64,000 nt of DNA from an uncultured Prevotellaceae bacterium. GTDB lineage: Bacteria > Bacteroidota > Bacteroidia > Bacteroidales > Bacteroidaceae. Below the pieces are notes generated by a model. The model did not search any database, was not told the DNA's origin, and saw only the letters and a list, made by a program, of their open reading frames with translations. The position numbers were made by a program, and so were the translations under genes. Positions within the stretch are counted from its first letter, which is position 1. Each line of letters opens with the position of its first letter. The DNA is taken from contig CADBAG010000003.1 of NCBI GenBank assembly GCA_902792635.1, forward strand, positions 56,324-120,323. The letters are read 5' to 3'. Positions 36,217 through 45,965 of this stretch are shown piece by piece.

Positions 36217-37953
36217 ATGAAACTCTTCAAATATATATTCAGTGGATTAGCTCTTGCGCTGTCCCTGACAGGCTGTATGAACTTCTCGCCTGAAGCGCAG
36301 CTCAACGACGACACTGTGTGGGATAAGGCTTCCAACTTCCAGCTCTTCGCCAACCAGTTCTATGGCTGGACCCACGACTTCAATGCCTCAAACTATCAGG
36401 CTATCGTAGTCGACGGGCCTCACTCCGACTGGCGCTCCGACCTCATCGCCGGTGCCAATGTCAACGTCTACAGTGCCGGTACCAACTCTATCCCCGAGAA
36501 GGATGGCAACTATACGACCCTCTACACACGTATCTACTATACGAACCTGCTGCTCAAGCACGCCACAGAGTTTGGAGACACTGCCTCTATCGCTACACCT
36601 ATGGCTGAGGCTCGTTTCTTCCGCGCCTACTGCTACTTCGAGCTCGTTCAGCTCTATGGCGACTGCATCCTCCTCACAGAGCCTGCCGACATGGACTCTC
36701 CTGCCATGAACGCCACACGTAACGATCGTGGCGAAGTCATCGACCAGTGCATCAGAGACCTTCAGCAAGCAGCAGAACAACTCCCCGACAAGCCGACAGA
36801 GGAAGGCCGTCTCGGCAAGGACGCCGCCTACGCTTTCCTTTCCCGTGTTGCTCTCTACGAAGGCACCTGGCAGAAGTTCCATACAGGTGGCGCTGATGCC
36901 ATGACAAACAGCAACCGTGTCACGAAGCTGCTGACCATCGCCAAGGATGCCGCCAAGAAGGTCATGGACCGCGGCAACTACAAGCTCTTCTACAATGCCA
37001 CGCTCGGCACCAACAGCTACCGCTACATGTTCATCCTTGAGGATGCACAGTGCAACCCTGCCGGTCTGACCACGGATGCCAATACTGAATATATTCTCGC
37101 CCGCCGTCACCGTCTGTCCGATGGTATCGGTACGAACATCACAAAGGGCTGGCTCTGCAACGCCGTCTATCCAACAAAGAAACTTGCCGACATGTATGTC
37201 TGCCAGGATGGTCTGCCTATCACGAAGAGCTCTGAGTTCAAGGGTTACAGCACCGCCAACAGTGAGTTCACGAACCGTGATAACCGCATGCTCACCACCC
37301 TCTGCCAGAATGGTGACAAGGTATGGGACAACACCGCTGAACACTGCCGCACCTCATGGACTGATGCCGACGAGAGTCGTGCCAAGACCGTTAGCGTCAC
37401 TGCCAACAGTGGCTATCAGACCCACAAATGGGCTGTAGAGCGTCAGGTCAACGACAAATACGAGAGCATGGACTTCCCTGTGATCCGATATGCAGAAGTG
37501 CTGCTCAACTATGCCGAGGCTACCTACGAGCTTAACAACGCCATCTCTGACGCCGACCTCGATAAGAGTGTGAACCTCGTTCGCCAGCGTTCGAACCCGA
37601 CAATGACCAAACTCTCCAACAGTCTCGTCAACAACAATGGCCTGAGCATGCGCGAGGAGATTCGCCGCGAGCGTACTGTAGAACTGATGTTCGAAGGATT
37701 CCGTATCGACGACCTCAAGCGCTGGTACACTGCCTCTACGGAGATGCCTCAGGACCAGCTCGGTGTGAAATATAAAGGTACATGGTTTGAGAACCACTGG
37801 AGCAAGCAGACACGCTCACTCAACAGTGACGGATGCATCATCATGAACACAAACCGTGAGTGGAGCGAGAAGAACTATCTCTATCCGCTGCCAAGCGACC
37901 AGACTCAGCTCAACCCGAATATCGGCCAGAACCCAGGATGGAGCACGAAATAA
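36217..37953 (+). CDS. SusD/RagB-like glycan-binding lipoprotein (lyase locus)
   Basis: Cell-surface lipoprotein forming the lid of the adjacent SusC, 578 residues. The lipobox is LSLTGC at ~20. SusD marks: tetratricopeptide-type helices (EARFFRAYCYFELVQLYGD), FPVIRYAEVLLNYAEATYELN, REEIRRERTVELMFEGFRIDDLKRW and the closing LYPLPSDQTQLNPNIGQNPGW. Length is normal. It lies between SusC and an Ig-domain lipoprotein, the usual order for an uptake system. The bound glycan is presumably the lyase substrate of this locus. Confidence 0.95.
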   Translation: MKLFKYIFSGLALALSLTGCMNFSPEAQLNDDTVWDKASNFQLFANQFYGWTHDFNASNYQAIVVDGPHSDWRSDLIAGANVNVYSAGTNSIPEKDGNYTTLYTRIYYTNLLLKHATEFGDTASIATPMAEARFFRAYCYFELVQLYGDCILLTEPADMDSPAMNATRNDRGEVIDQCIRDLQQAAEQLPDKPTEEGRLGKDAAYAFLSRVALYEGTWQKFHTGGADAMTNSNRVTKLLTIAKDAAKKVMDRGNYKLFYNATLGTNSYRYMFILEDAQCNPAGLTTDANTEYILARRHRLSDGIGTNITKGWLCNAVYPTKKLADMYVCQDGLPITKSSEFKGYSTANSEFTNRDNRMLTTLCQNGDKVWDNTAEHCRTSWTDADESRAKTVSVTANSGYQTHKWAVERQVNDKYESMDFPVIRYAEVLLNYAEATYELNNAISDADLDKSVNLVRQRSNPTMTKLSNSLVNNNGLSMREEIRRERTVELMFEGFRIDDLKRWYTASTEMPQDQLGVKYKGTWFENHWSKQTRSLNSDGCIIMNTNREWSEKNYLYPLPSDQTQLNPNIGQNPGWSTK

Positions 37954-37981
37954 CTTTCCTATCACTTTAAACATCAGCAAT

Positions 37982-39511
37982 ATGAAATTCTTGAAATATA
38001 TATACGGCTCTGCTCTCATGGCAACAGTAGCTCTGGCCTTCGCCAGCTGCTCTGATGACGAAGCCTCTTCAAAACTCTCTCCGGCTGTCGTACCCTCGAG
38101 CATCACGCTGAACCTGCCGGACGACTTGCAGAAACTTGTCTACACTGACGCCAATGGTGCATCTTGTCTGCCCTTGATCAAAGGCCAGCAGGTGACATTG
38201 CCCTACACCCTCACCCCGGACAGTGCGACCTTCAAAGATGTGACATGGTCTTCTTCCAATACAGATGTTGCCACTGTGGATGACAACGGAACGGTAACAG
38301 CAGTTAATGGAAACGACTACTCGCTCATCGAAGTGGCTCCTGTCGGTATTTATGCCGGCAGCGGCATAAACGCTTCCTTGAAAGTAGTGGTTGCCAACGA
38401 GATGATCAAAGCCACTTCTGTCAACATCACTTCTTCGAAAGATGAGGTTTATGCCGGCGACACGCTGCATCTCTCTGCTTCTATCCTGCCTAACAATTCC
38501 ACTTATAAGACTGTACAGTGGAGCTCTTCGGATGAGTCGGTAGCAACGATTGATGCCAACGGTGTGCTAACAGCAAAGACTTCTTCAAAGATCATCACAC
38601 CGGTGACTATCACAGCAACGACCTACGACGGCTCTGAGGTGACAGGCACAAAGACCATCAACGTGCGTCAGATCGTTCAGCCGCAGGATATCTCGCTCGA
38701 CCAGACCTACAGCGCTGACAACAACTACCTCTTCGCCCTCAACGAGAAGAGTGTCGATCTGAAGTACACAACAACCCCGGCTGAGTGCACGACATCGCTC
38801 ATTCAGTGGACATCCTCTGATAACAGCATCGCTACGGTAGACAACGGCACCGTCACCTTCAAAGGCTTCGGCACTGTCACGATCACTGCTACCTGTCCGG
38901 AGACTGGCAAGAGCAGCAGCATCAAGCTCAACATCCCCGCAGGATTGCTCCGTGAGACCTTCCACAACGAGAACAACTACATCTTCCATGATGCAGGACA
39001 GAGCGGAAGTGGAACGAAGACCAGCACAACGTGGCACGATGGTTACATCACAATCACCACTTACAGTCAGAACTCCACGACACAGCGCGCCGATATCAAA
39101 TGCTATGGTCTCCCTATCTATCTACATGTAGGCAATTATCCTATCTTGGCTATCAAGATGGATGATGTCAAGGACAAGGGAGCAACAAGCAGAAATATCA
39201 ATATCGACTCTAAGGCAGTAGACAGCAACGGTACTGAATATAAGGCACTGCTCGGCGGTAACAACAAATATGTACACGATCTGAAGTGCTCCGACGGCAG
39301 TCATGTCTTCATCTACGATTATTCGGCAACAACTGCTCCTAAAAACGACTGGCTAAAGTTCTCGCTCTTCCAGATTAAATATGCAGATATGAAAGGCCTA
39401 AGCCATCAGATTCAGTATAATCTCTACTGGATACAGACCTTCAAGTCTCTCTCTGACGTCGAGAACTATCTCAAGAATGTGGACGGCCTGAGTTACACAA
39501 CTGTTAAATAA
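37982..39511 (+). CDS. Ig-like (Big_2) repeat surface lipoprotein
   Basis: Predicted surface glycan-binding protein, 509 residues from the ATG at 37982; the frame is open further back into susD but only this start gives a lipoprotein signal (VALAFASC). Three Ig-like Big_2 repeats follow, recognisable by VTWSSSNTDVATVDDNGTVT, VQWSSSDESVATIDANGVLT and IQWTSSDNSIATVDNGTVTF (about residues 40-320). The last ~190 residues form a separate beta-rich domain (GLRETFHNENNYIFHDAG-like, ending VENYLKNVDGLSYTTVK). Its position after SusC and SusD suits a glycan-capture (SGBP) role. The substrate is not readable. Confidence 0.8.
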   Translation: MKFLKYIYGSALMATVALAFASCSDDEASSKLSPAVVPSSITLNLPDDLQKLVYTDANGASCLPLIKGQQVTLPYTLTPDSATFKDVTWSSSNTDVATVDDNGTVTAVNGNDYSLIEVAPVGIYAGSGINASLKVVVANEMIKATSVNITSSKDEVYAGDTLHLSASILPNNSTYKTVQWSSSDESVATIDANGVLTAKTSSKIITPVTITATTYDGSEVTGTKTINVRQIVQPQDISLDQTYSADNNYLFALNEKSVDLKYTTTPAECTTSLIQWTSSDNSIATVDNGTVTFKGFGTVTITATCPETGKSSSIKLNIPAGLLRETFHNENNYIFHDAGQSGSGTKTSTTWHDGYITITTYSQNSTTQRADIKCYGLPIYLHVGNYPILAIKMDDVKDKGATSRNINIDSKAVDSNGTEYKALLGGNNKYVHDLKCSDGSHVFIYDYSATTAPKNDWLKFSLFQIKYADMKGLSHQIQYNLYWIQTFKSLSDVENYLKNVDGLSYTTVK

Positions 39512-39513
39512 AA

Positions 39514-39550
39514 GCCTCTCCCCCATCCCCTCCCCCGTAGGGAGGGGAGC
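39514..39550. repeat. Partial GC-rich hairpin between lipoprotein and lyase genes
   Basis: CCCCTCCCCC pairs with GGGAGGGG; related to the repeats at 2277 and 21229 but lacking the GCGGGGGTGGGG tail. It lies within the operon. Confidence 0.5.
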
Positions 39551-39566
39551 TAAATAGCTTAACATC

Positions 39567-40961
39567 ATGAAAAGATATCATTCAATTCTGGGCCTTGCTT
39601 TTCTGGCCCTCACAATGTTCTCCTCTTGCCGTGAGAACGAATATGGCACGGTAGACCTCACTCTGCCGGACGACTCCACCAATATCGTTGTCGATGCCAA
39701 GTACACATACAATCATCCATGTGCCATGTATAGCCAGGATGACTTCGACCGCGTGAAGACAGAACTTGACAACGGCACCGCTCCCGATGCCGTGAAGAAA
39801 GCTTACGCTGCACTGCAGAACAGTAAATACGCTCAGCTCACCTATGAGGACAACCCGCAGGAACTCATCGTCCGCGGTGACACCAAGAACACAGGTGTAG
39901 ACAAAGAGAACTACGTTTATGCCATGCGCGATGCCGCAGCAGCCTGGCAGCTCGGTCTTCGCTGGAAGCTCTCCGGTGACGACAAATTCGCTACGGCTGC
40001 TGTGAAGATCCTCAACGACTGGGCTGCAAAGTGTAAGAAGATCACGAGCAATGATGCCAACCAGGTGCTCGCTGCCGGTGCACAGGGATACACCTTCGCC
40101 AATGCCGGCGAACTGCTGCAGACCTTCAGTGGATGGTCCGACACCGACAAGAAGACCTTCAAGACCTGGATGGTCAACGTCTTTGCCTCCAAGAACAAGG
40201 ACTTCCTCGACAACCACACAGGCTCTAATGTATGCTCTCTCCACTACTGGAGCAACTGGGACCTCGTGAACATGGCTTCGTACCTCTCCATCGGTATCCT
40301 CACAGAGAACGATGATATGGTCAACTATGTCGTCAACTATTTCTACACAGGTGCAGGTAACGGATGCATCAAGAACCTTATCCAAGGCACTTTCAGCGAT
40401 CCGCTCGGTACAGGTGAGCAGATTGCTCAGGATCAGGAGAGTGGACGTGACCAGGGACACGCACAGATGTCTGCCATGGTAGCCGCCAACCTCGCACAGA
40501 TCGCTTACACGCTCTACACAAAGAACCAAAAAGTCAGCCAGCTCGACTTCTTCGCAGCCGACAACAATGCACTGCTTCATCTCGGTGAGTATGTTGCTCT
40601 CAGTAACCTTCGCACAGGAACAGACAACAAGAATGCAGATGGTGACTGGATGATTGATGCTACAAAAATGCCGTTCAACACATATAAATATTGCATCGGC
40701 TGCACCTGCAAAGACCAGAACCATGGCGTTATCCAGACAACGCTTGGCACCGACAGCCGTGGCCAGCTCCGTCCTGGATGGGAGATCTTCTATAACCATT
40801 ATGCCAAGGTGCTCGGCCTCACGAGTGGTTTCACTTACGTCAAGGCTTTTGCCGACAAGATGCGTCCGGAAGCTGGTGCCGGTGATACTGACCGTTACGG
40901 TGACAATTCAGGCGCCTTCGACCAGCTCGGCTGGGGCACACTAATGCTGTACAGAGAATAA
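39567..40961 (+). CDS. Alginate-lyase-superfamily polysaccharide lyase (lipoprotein)
   Basis: Predicted surface or periplasmic lyase, 464 residues, with lipobox MFSSC at ~19. The helical-barrel fold of the Alginate_lyase family (PF05426) is indicated by NYVYAMRDAAAAWQLGLRWKLSGDD, FANAGELLQTFSGWSD, NHTGSNVCSLHYWSNWDLVNMASYLSIGI and QDQESGRDQGHAQMSAM. The NH and RxxxH elements match places where such lyases keep catalytic residues; the ESGRDQGH motif suggests a PL38-like or related uronan lyase more than PL5. Substrate is probably glucuronan or alginate-type, not proven. A terminator-like hairpin follows. The next locus is a damaged paralogue of this gene. Confidence 0.82.
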   Translation: MKRYHSILGLAFLALTMFSSCRENEYGTVDLTLPDDSTNIVVDAKYTYNHPCAMYSQDDFDRVKTELDNGTAPDAVKKAYAALQNSKYAQLTYEDNPQELIVRGDTKNTGVDKENYVYAMRDAAAAWQLGLRWKLSGDDKFATAAVKILNDWAAKCKKITSNDANQVLAAGAQGYTFANAGELLQTFSGWSDTDKKTFKTWMVNVFASKNKDFLDNHTGSNVCSLHYWSNWDLVNMASYLSIGILTENDDMVNYVVNYFYTGAGNGCIKNLIQGTFSDPLGTGEQIAQDQESGRDQGHAQMSAMVAANLAQIAYTLYTKNQKVSQLDFFAADNNALLHLGEYVALSNLRTGTDNKNADGDWMIDATKMPFNTYKYCIGCTCKDQNHGVIQTTLGTDSRGQLRPGWEIFYNHYAKVLGLTSGFTYVKAFADKMRPEAGAGDTDRYGDNSGAFDQLGWGTLMLYRE

Positions 40962-40993
40962 GACATATAGAACTACATATGGTATTCACGTAG

Positions 40994-41019
40994 GGGCGGC
41001 CCTTGTGGCCGCCCTTTTT
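40994..41019 (+). terminator. Terminator-like hairpin after the lyase gene
   Basis: GGGCGGCC pairs with GGCCGCCC around a 5-base loop, followed by five T. It lies 32 bases after the stop codon; it also resembles intergenic REP-like hairpins. Confidence 0.7.
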
Positions 41020-41112
41020 ATGTATAATACAAATCTAAAATGCTATTATACTTACGAAAGCTAACTTAGATAATCGAATTACTAACAACAACATCACTAT
41101 TGATACCCAATT

Positions 41113-43100
41113 ATGATAAGAAAACTATTTTTCACTGCAATTGCTATAGCTTTATCCTTTGCTGCTGAAGCACAAAAAACATCTGTTTCCTATCCTACAG
41201 CCGACACATGGGTGGGGAAAGGTATCACCGTTAGTAAGGGCTCCAGCAGCACGCTTGAGATAAGAAGCTATTCTTCAGATATCGTCAATTATGTTCCGCT
41301 CTCCCACCCAGCGATGCTTCATACCGCTGCAGATATCACGCGCGTTAAAGGAAAGCTTACAGTATCTCCCTGGAAGGAGGCTTATGCACATCTCTGTAAG
41401 AGCAAATATGCACAAAGCTCCTATACCAATGGCACTTCGGCATTGCTTGACGGATATCTGAAACGAATGGATCAGAAAAACTGGAGCGCAACCTATGCCG
41501 ACTATAGCAACTACACAGCTTTCATGCGCGATGCTGCTGCCAGCTATCAGCTCGCTCTACGCTATCAACTCAGTGGTGAGACAGCCTATGCCGATGCTGC
41601 CGTGAACGTGATGAACGCCTGGAAGAACACCTGTAAGGGGCTGCTGAAGCTCGGTGGGTATACCGACTCTATCCCAGACCCCAACGAGTATCTTATCATG
41701 ATCAACGTTCATCAGATGGCGAATGCTGCGGAACTGCTGCGCGACTACAGTGGTTGGCAAGCATCAGACTTCAAAGCATTCCAAAATTGGATGAAGAATG
41801 CGTTCTATACTGTTGCACTGCAATTTCTGAAGAATCATCAAGGCGGACAAGGAACGCAACATGCTTGGCTCAACTGGGATCTGGCATCGATGACAGCCGT
41901 ACTCTCCATCGGCATCTTGTGTGACGACAACAATGCAATAAATTTCGCTATTAGCTATTTCAAGAATGAGAAAGGTCTCTATTCTGAGAACAGAATGCTG
42001 CAACGACCATGGAGATCCAGACGAGCAGCAGTAAAGGCAACTACTTCTATGGTCTCATGGCTTTTGAACTTCCCGGCAGCAACTACGACATCACGTCCGC
42101 TCAACTCCGCCTCACGACGGAGCGTGTCAAAGGAAAGGCCAATATGAACGTCTATGCTTATGGCAATGACTTCGCTGAAAACACCATATACGCTACAGAA
42201 GAGAATTATGTCACCGCTGCGACAGAAAAAGCTGCTCTTGACACCTTCACTGTTAACTATGGTGTGAAAGGCAAAGCCTTAGGATCTGATGCCATCGATT
42301 CTGCCTATGCGGATATCACAAAATGGCAGACAACCGTTGACCTCACCAATTATGCCAACAGTCTTGGTTCAGAGTATATGAATATTATGCTGGGAAAACC
42401 AGATGATGAAACCAACTCCACAAAGTTCTTTACCAAGGAGCAAGGCGACCTGACCGTAAAGCTCAGCAACGGAACTACAACAACAGCAAGTGCCTCAGAC
42501 CTCATTCCTCAGTTGACCCTCGTCTACAAAAAGGCAAGCTACAATCTAACTGTCGGTGATGCTGGCGCTGCAACACTCGTGCTTCCTTACGAGGCTACGA
42601 TTCCTTCTGGCGTGAAGGCATACACACTGAGCTATACCTCTGGTAGTGAAATTACAGCTACTGAGGTGAGCACAACCATTCCTGCCAACACTCCTGTACT
42701 GATCAACGCTTCTGCTGGCACTTACACCTTCGAGGCTACCGACACCAAGACAACAAAGGCAGCAACCCCGACAAGCGGTTCTCTGACCGGTGTATGGACT
42801 TCCACCACCGTTCCTTCCGGCTCTTATATCCTTTACAATGGTACCGATGGCCTCGGCTTCTACAAGGTTGACGGATCAACAAATACGGTTGCTGCCAACC
42901 ACGCTTACCTCACCGCTACGGCTGCTACAGCCAAGAGCCTCAGCATCAACTACAACGGCAGTACCACAACCGGTATCAGCAATATCACGAATAGCGAAAA
43001 CGACAACGCTCCAATCTTCAACATCCAGGGAATGCGCATGGATAAGAACCTCCCGAAGGGTATCTACATCAAGAACGGCAAGAAGTTCGTTGTGAAGTAA
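41113..43100 (+). pseudogene. Broken alginate-lyase/CBM fusion gene
   Basis: Two frames cover one damaged gene. Frame 1 (41113-42147) has a signal peptide, the start of a beta-sandwich domain (YPTADTWVGKGITVSKGSSS), then a lyase domain paralogous to the upstream gene (HPAMLHTAADI, YTAFMRDAAASYQLALRYQLSG, HAWLNWDLASM). The lyase domain stops at ISYFKNEKG, just before the second catalytic half (the ESGRDQGH motif is missing), and about 50 out-of-frame residues follow. Another frame, open from 41988, continues as a CBM96/DNRLRE-like beta-sandwich (TTMEIQTSSSKGNYFYGLMA) and a Prevotella-type C-terminal domain ending LPKGIYIKNGKKFVVK. A deletion joining the two domains out of frame explains this better than one base error. 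Confidence 0.78.
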
Positions 43101-43133
43101 TCAGCAACATTAACAACGTATAAATCTTTAGCT

Positions 43134-43349
43134 ATGAAAAAGACAACAACTATGAAAAAGACATATCAGAAACCCACCATAAAGGTGAGAAACATGGAGA
43201 CCAGCACCATGCTTGCAGCAAGTGTCACAGGTACCAGCATCAACGGCGATGCACCTACCAATGCCACCGGTCTCGCCAAGAAGAGTTTCTTCTTCGAGGA
43301 CGACGCCCAGCCGACTACTACCGACTGGCTGAACGGAGACGAACAGTAG
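43134..43349 (+). CDS. Small Lys/Thr-rich peptide of unknown function
   Basis: 71 residues (or 65 from the second ATG at 43152). It starts MKKTYQKPTIKVRNMETSTM, then LAASVTGTSINGDAP, and ends acidic (FFFEDDAQPTTTDWLNGDEQ). No signal peptide is seen. The KKxYxKPxIxVxxMEtxxMLAaS pattern is one I associate with short peptides common in Bacteroidales genomes, of unknown role. It lies 33 bases after the broken lyase gene and is followed by a strong terminator, so it is the last gene of the locus. Confidence 0.6.
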   Translation: MKKTTTMKKTYQKPTIKVRNMETSTMLAASVTGTSINGDAPTNATGLAKKSFFFEDDAQPTTTDWLNGDEQ

Positions 43350-43378
43350 ACCTTAAAGCTGTTATTCTTATAATAAAG

Positions 43379-43404
43379 CCCTCCTCTAACCGAGGAGGGT
43401 TTTT
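43379..43404 (+). terminator. Rho-independent terminator
   Basis: CCCTCCTC pairs perfectly with GAGGAGGG around a 5-base loop, then five T. It ends the lyase locus and lies just before the convergent toxin gene. Confidence 0.85.
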
Positions 43405-43405
43405 C

Positions 43406-43726
43406 TTATTTCACTTCAATCTCCCCCCTCAGTTTTCCAGGAGATTGATAACTATTCCAAAAGTCCTCAATAATTATCTTATCCTCTCCTTCCTTCATAC
43501 TATAAATCATCTTCAGAGGAGTGTTTCGTATCTGAAAAGAACGATAGATCTTACCGTCTCTAACAAGTTCAATATGACCCGACTCAGGATAACTACGTAT
43601 GAAGTTAATGCGTTCCTCCATAGCGGCCTCATTCTTCTGTACAGTCTTCCGCCCGAACTCAGATGCTGTATAATCAAGGTTCTCAAGCCATGAGTTTATG
43701 GCAAGGTCGCTAAACTCAATCACCAT
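43406..43726 (-). CDS. RelE/ParE-family toxin
   Basis: Predicted toxin of a type II toxin-antitoxin pair, 106 residues. The ParE/RelE fold is indicated by WLENLDYTASEFGRKTVQKNEAAMEERINFIRSYPESGH followed by strands VRDGKIYRSFQIRNTPLKMIYSMKEGEDKIIIEDFW. The start overlaps the upstream antitoxin frame by 11 bases, the usual coupling. Whether it cleaves mRNA or poisons gyrase is not readable. It lies between two polysaccharide loci, where small mobile cargo is common. Confidence 0.8.
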   Translation of the reverse strand: MVIEFSDLAINSWLENLDYTASEFGRKTVQKNEAAMEERINFIRSYPESGHIELVRDGKIYRSFQIRNTPLKMIYSMKEGEDKIIIEDFWNSYQSPGKLRGEIEVK

Positions 43727-43967
43727 AACTGTTTATTTTCTTTTCGAAAAGTTGAAGAGATTCTTCCATTGAATGCGTCTTTTGCCCTTTGGCATAAGCA
43801 GTATCAATACGCTCCATCTCTTCATCAAAGGTCCGAGGAGGAATAGCACAGGCCTCGTTACTATCAACCTTCTCTGATTGGTCAGAGAACGACCAACCCA
43901 TCCTCTCCAAGAAAGCCTTGAAGAAATTAACGTCAGAATTGGGAAGATTTACTGTAATGGAAGTCAT
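43716..43967 (-). CDS. Antitoxin of the RelE/ParE pair
   Basis: 83 residues, first gene of the pair. It starts MTSITVNLPNSDVNFFKAFLERMGW, a pattern of antitoxins that pack against ParE/RelE, and ends in a charged helix (HSMEESLQLFEKKINSYGD) that probably wraps the toxin. No classical HTH is obvious, so autoregulation is uncertain. A consensus promoter is at 43991-44021. Confidence 0.72.
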   Translation of the reverse strand: MTSITVNLPNSDVNFFKAFLERMGWSFSDQSEKVDSNEACAIPPRTFDEEMERIDTAYAKGQKTHSMEESLQLFEKKINSYGD

Positions 43968-43990
43968 AATGGTAAATATTAGATTTGCGG

Positions 43991-44021
43991 CAAAGATAAT
44001 GATAAATTCTGGAGGTACAAA
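43991..44021 (-). promoter_or_regulatory. Consensus promoter of the toxin-antitoxin pair
   Basis: TTTG (44018-44021), 19-base spacer, TATCTTTG (43991-43998), 24 bases before the antitoxin start. Confidence 0.75.
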
Positions 44022-44084
44022 ATATTATGCAAGGAAATTCCGTAATCTCCTCAGCAGAAACGTATACATTATATAAGACTAATA

Positions 44085-45929
44085 ATGCACATGAAAAGGT
44101 ATAAGCTTCTGTTGATATCGCTGATTATCCCCTTCGTCACACTTTCAGCACAGTCGGCACTGTTCCCGATGAGCAGCGTGAGGCTCCTGCCGTCCCGCTT
44201 TCAAGACAACTTCAAGCGCGACTCGGCATGGATGATGTCGATCCCCGTGCCGTCATTGCTGCATAGTTTCCAGACCACGTCCGGAGCCTATGCCGGAAAG
44301 GAAGGCGGATACATGACGGTGAGGAAACTTGGCGGCTGGGAGTCGATGGACTGTGACCTACGTGGTCATATCACCGGGCACCTGCTCTCCGCCCTTGCCA
44401 CTCTCTATGCCCAGACAAACTCCGAGGCCGTGAAAGCCAAGGCCGACAGTATCGTCAACGGCCTCAACGTGGTGCAGCATGCCTATGGCAACACGGGCTA
44501 CCTCAGTGCTTTCGGCGAAGGACTCATCAACCGCAACATCGAAGGCAAGAGCGTGTGGGCACCGTGGTACACACTGCATAAGATTCTTCAAGGCCTCATC
44601 GACCAATACACGCTCTGCGGCAACGATACCGCACTCGCCATTGCCAAGCGGATGGGACTCTGGGCATACAACAAGACGAAGGATCTCTCTGAGGAGACCC
44701 GCAAGCGCATGCTGCGCAATGAATTCGGTGGCTTCAACGATGCCATGTATCAATTGTATGGCCTCACGAAAGACGAGCGGTATCTGAAGACTGCCCGTTT
44801 TTTCTACGATGCCGCAAAGATTGATCCTCTGAGACAAGGCAACGATGACCTCGGCACGAACCATGCCAACACGTTTATCCCGAAGCTCATTGGTGAGGAC
44901 CGCCAACCGGCCGAGCTTCTCTTTAACACCCTTGCTTTCAAGCATGCCTTTGTCACGGGCGAGGTGTCCGACAAGGAGCATCTCTTCGACCCGCAGAAAC
45001 AAAGTAAGCATCTCACTGGTTACGACGGAGAAAACTGTTGTACCTTCAACCTCCTTAAGCTTGCTACCCACGTCTACAGTTGGAACATCAAGGATGCAGC
45101 GAAACGGGAGCAGACCGTGGCTTACTGCGAGCGTGCACTCTATAACCATATCCTCGGGCAGCAGGACCCGCAGACATCGATGGTCTGTTACTTCACGCCC
45201 CTGCTGTCGGGTGCCTACCGCCTCTACTCCACGCGCGACAGCAGTTACTGGTGCTGTGTGGGCAGTGGCTTCGAGAGTCATGTGGGCTATGCCCGCTTCA
45301 TCTACGGGCACGACGGCGACAAGGATCTTTTCGTTAACCTCCTTATCCCCTCGCGTCTCACGTGGCAAGGGACAACGCTAACGCAGACAACCAACTTCCC
45401 ACAAAGCGGCACGACAACACTGACCTTTACAGGCAAGCCACGCCGATACAATGTTCATCTTCGTCGCCCGGCTTGGGCTTCCTCTGTCAGTGTGAAGGTT
45501 AATGGAAAGAAAGCGAAAGACATCGTCTGGAAGAAGAACGACATCATTATTCCGCCTATGCCCTCAGCCCCATCGAAGCATAGTGCGACAAAAGAAGGAA
45601 AAGAAATCATCGAGGTCACCTATGGCATGGCACTTCACGAAGAGGCAACAAAAGACGATCCAAACCGCTTCGCCGTACTTTACGGTCCTATCGTGTTGTC
45701 GGGCAAACTACAGAAGGTGGCTCACCCATTCAGCGACCCAAAGAAATACAACGACTATTACACATACAATTACAACATACCATCAACTGTCCCTAAGGAC
45801 GAACAGTTGGACGGCATCAAGAGCCTAAAGAAAGTTGGACCATTGGAGTACGTAACACCCAATGGCATCCGCCTCCATCCATTTTATGATGCCCACCACG
45901 AGCGGTATGTTGTTTACTGGCAACGGTAA
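44085..45929 (+). CDS. Beta-L-arabinofuranosidase, GH127
   Basis: Exported enzyme releasing beta-linked L-arabinofuranose, as found in pectin side chains and hydroxyproline-rich glycoproteins; 614 residues. The second ATG (44091) is an equally good start for the signal peptide (MKRYKLLLISLIIPFVTLSA). The (alpha/alpha)6 barrel shows GGWESMDCDLRGHITGHLLSALA and FGGFNDAMYQLYGLTKDERYL. The zinc and catalytic set is clear: Glu316 and Cys318 in GENCCTFN, Cys390-Cys391 in YWCCVGSGFESH, matching the Glu-Cys-Cys-Cys site of HypBA1. Beta domains close the chain (FAVLYGPIVLSG). With GH51 and GH88 nearby it points to arabinan or arabinogalactan breakdown. Confidence 0.93.
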   Translation: MHMKRYKLLLISLIIPFVTLSAQSALFPMSSVRLLPSRFQDNFKRDSAWMMSIPVPSLLHSFQTTSGAYAGKEGGYMTVRKLGGWESMDCDLRGHITGHLLSALATLYAQTNSEAVKAKADSIVNGLNVVQHAYGNTGYLSAFGEGLINRNIEGKSVWAPWYTLHKILQGLIDQYTLCGNDTALAIAKRMGLWAYNKTKDLSEETRKRMLRNEFGGFNDAMYQLYGLTKDERYLKTARFFYDAAKIDPLRQGNDDLGTNHANTFIPKLIGEDRQPAELLFNTLAFKHAFVTGEVSDKEHLFDPQKQSKHLTGYDGENCCTFNLLKLATHVYSWNIKDAAKREQTVAYCERALYNHILGQQDPQTSMVCYFTPLLSGAYRLYSTRDSSYWCCVGSGFESHVGYARFIYGHDGDKDLFVNLLIPSRLTWQGTTLTQTTNFPQSGTTTLTFTGKPRRYNVHLRRPAWASSVSVKVNGKKAKDIVWKKNDIIIPPMPSAPSKHSATKEGKEIIEVTYGMALHEEATKDDPNRFAVLYGPIVLSGKLQKVAHPFSDPKKYNDYYTYNYNIPSTVPKDEQLDGIKSLKKVGPLEYVTPNGIRLHPFYDAHHERYVVYWQR

Positions 45930-45965
45930 AACATGATTATGATAGTGGCTCGAACCTTCCTCTAT

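Noticed and set aside
36388-37344. 318-residue minus-strand frame opposite susD
   Set aside because: Antisense shadow of the SusD gene, no domain features.
39582-40799. 405-residue minus-strand frame opposite the lyase gene
   Set aside because: Long antisense shadow caused by codon bias of the lyase gene; sequence is Cys/Val-rich with no recognisable domain.
41985-42150. Programmed frameshift joining the two frames of the lyase-CBM gene
   Set aside because: No slippery heptamer seen, and the second half of the lyase domain is missing, which a frameshift would not explain.
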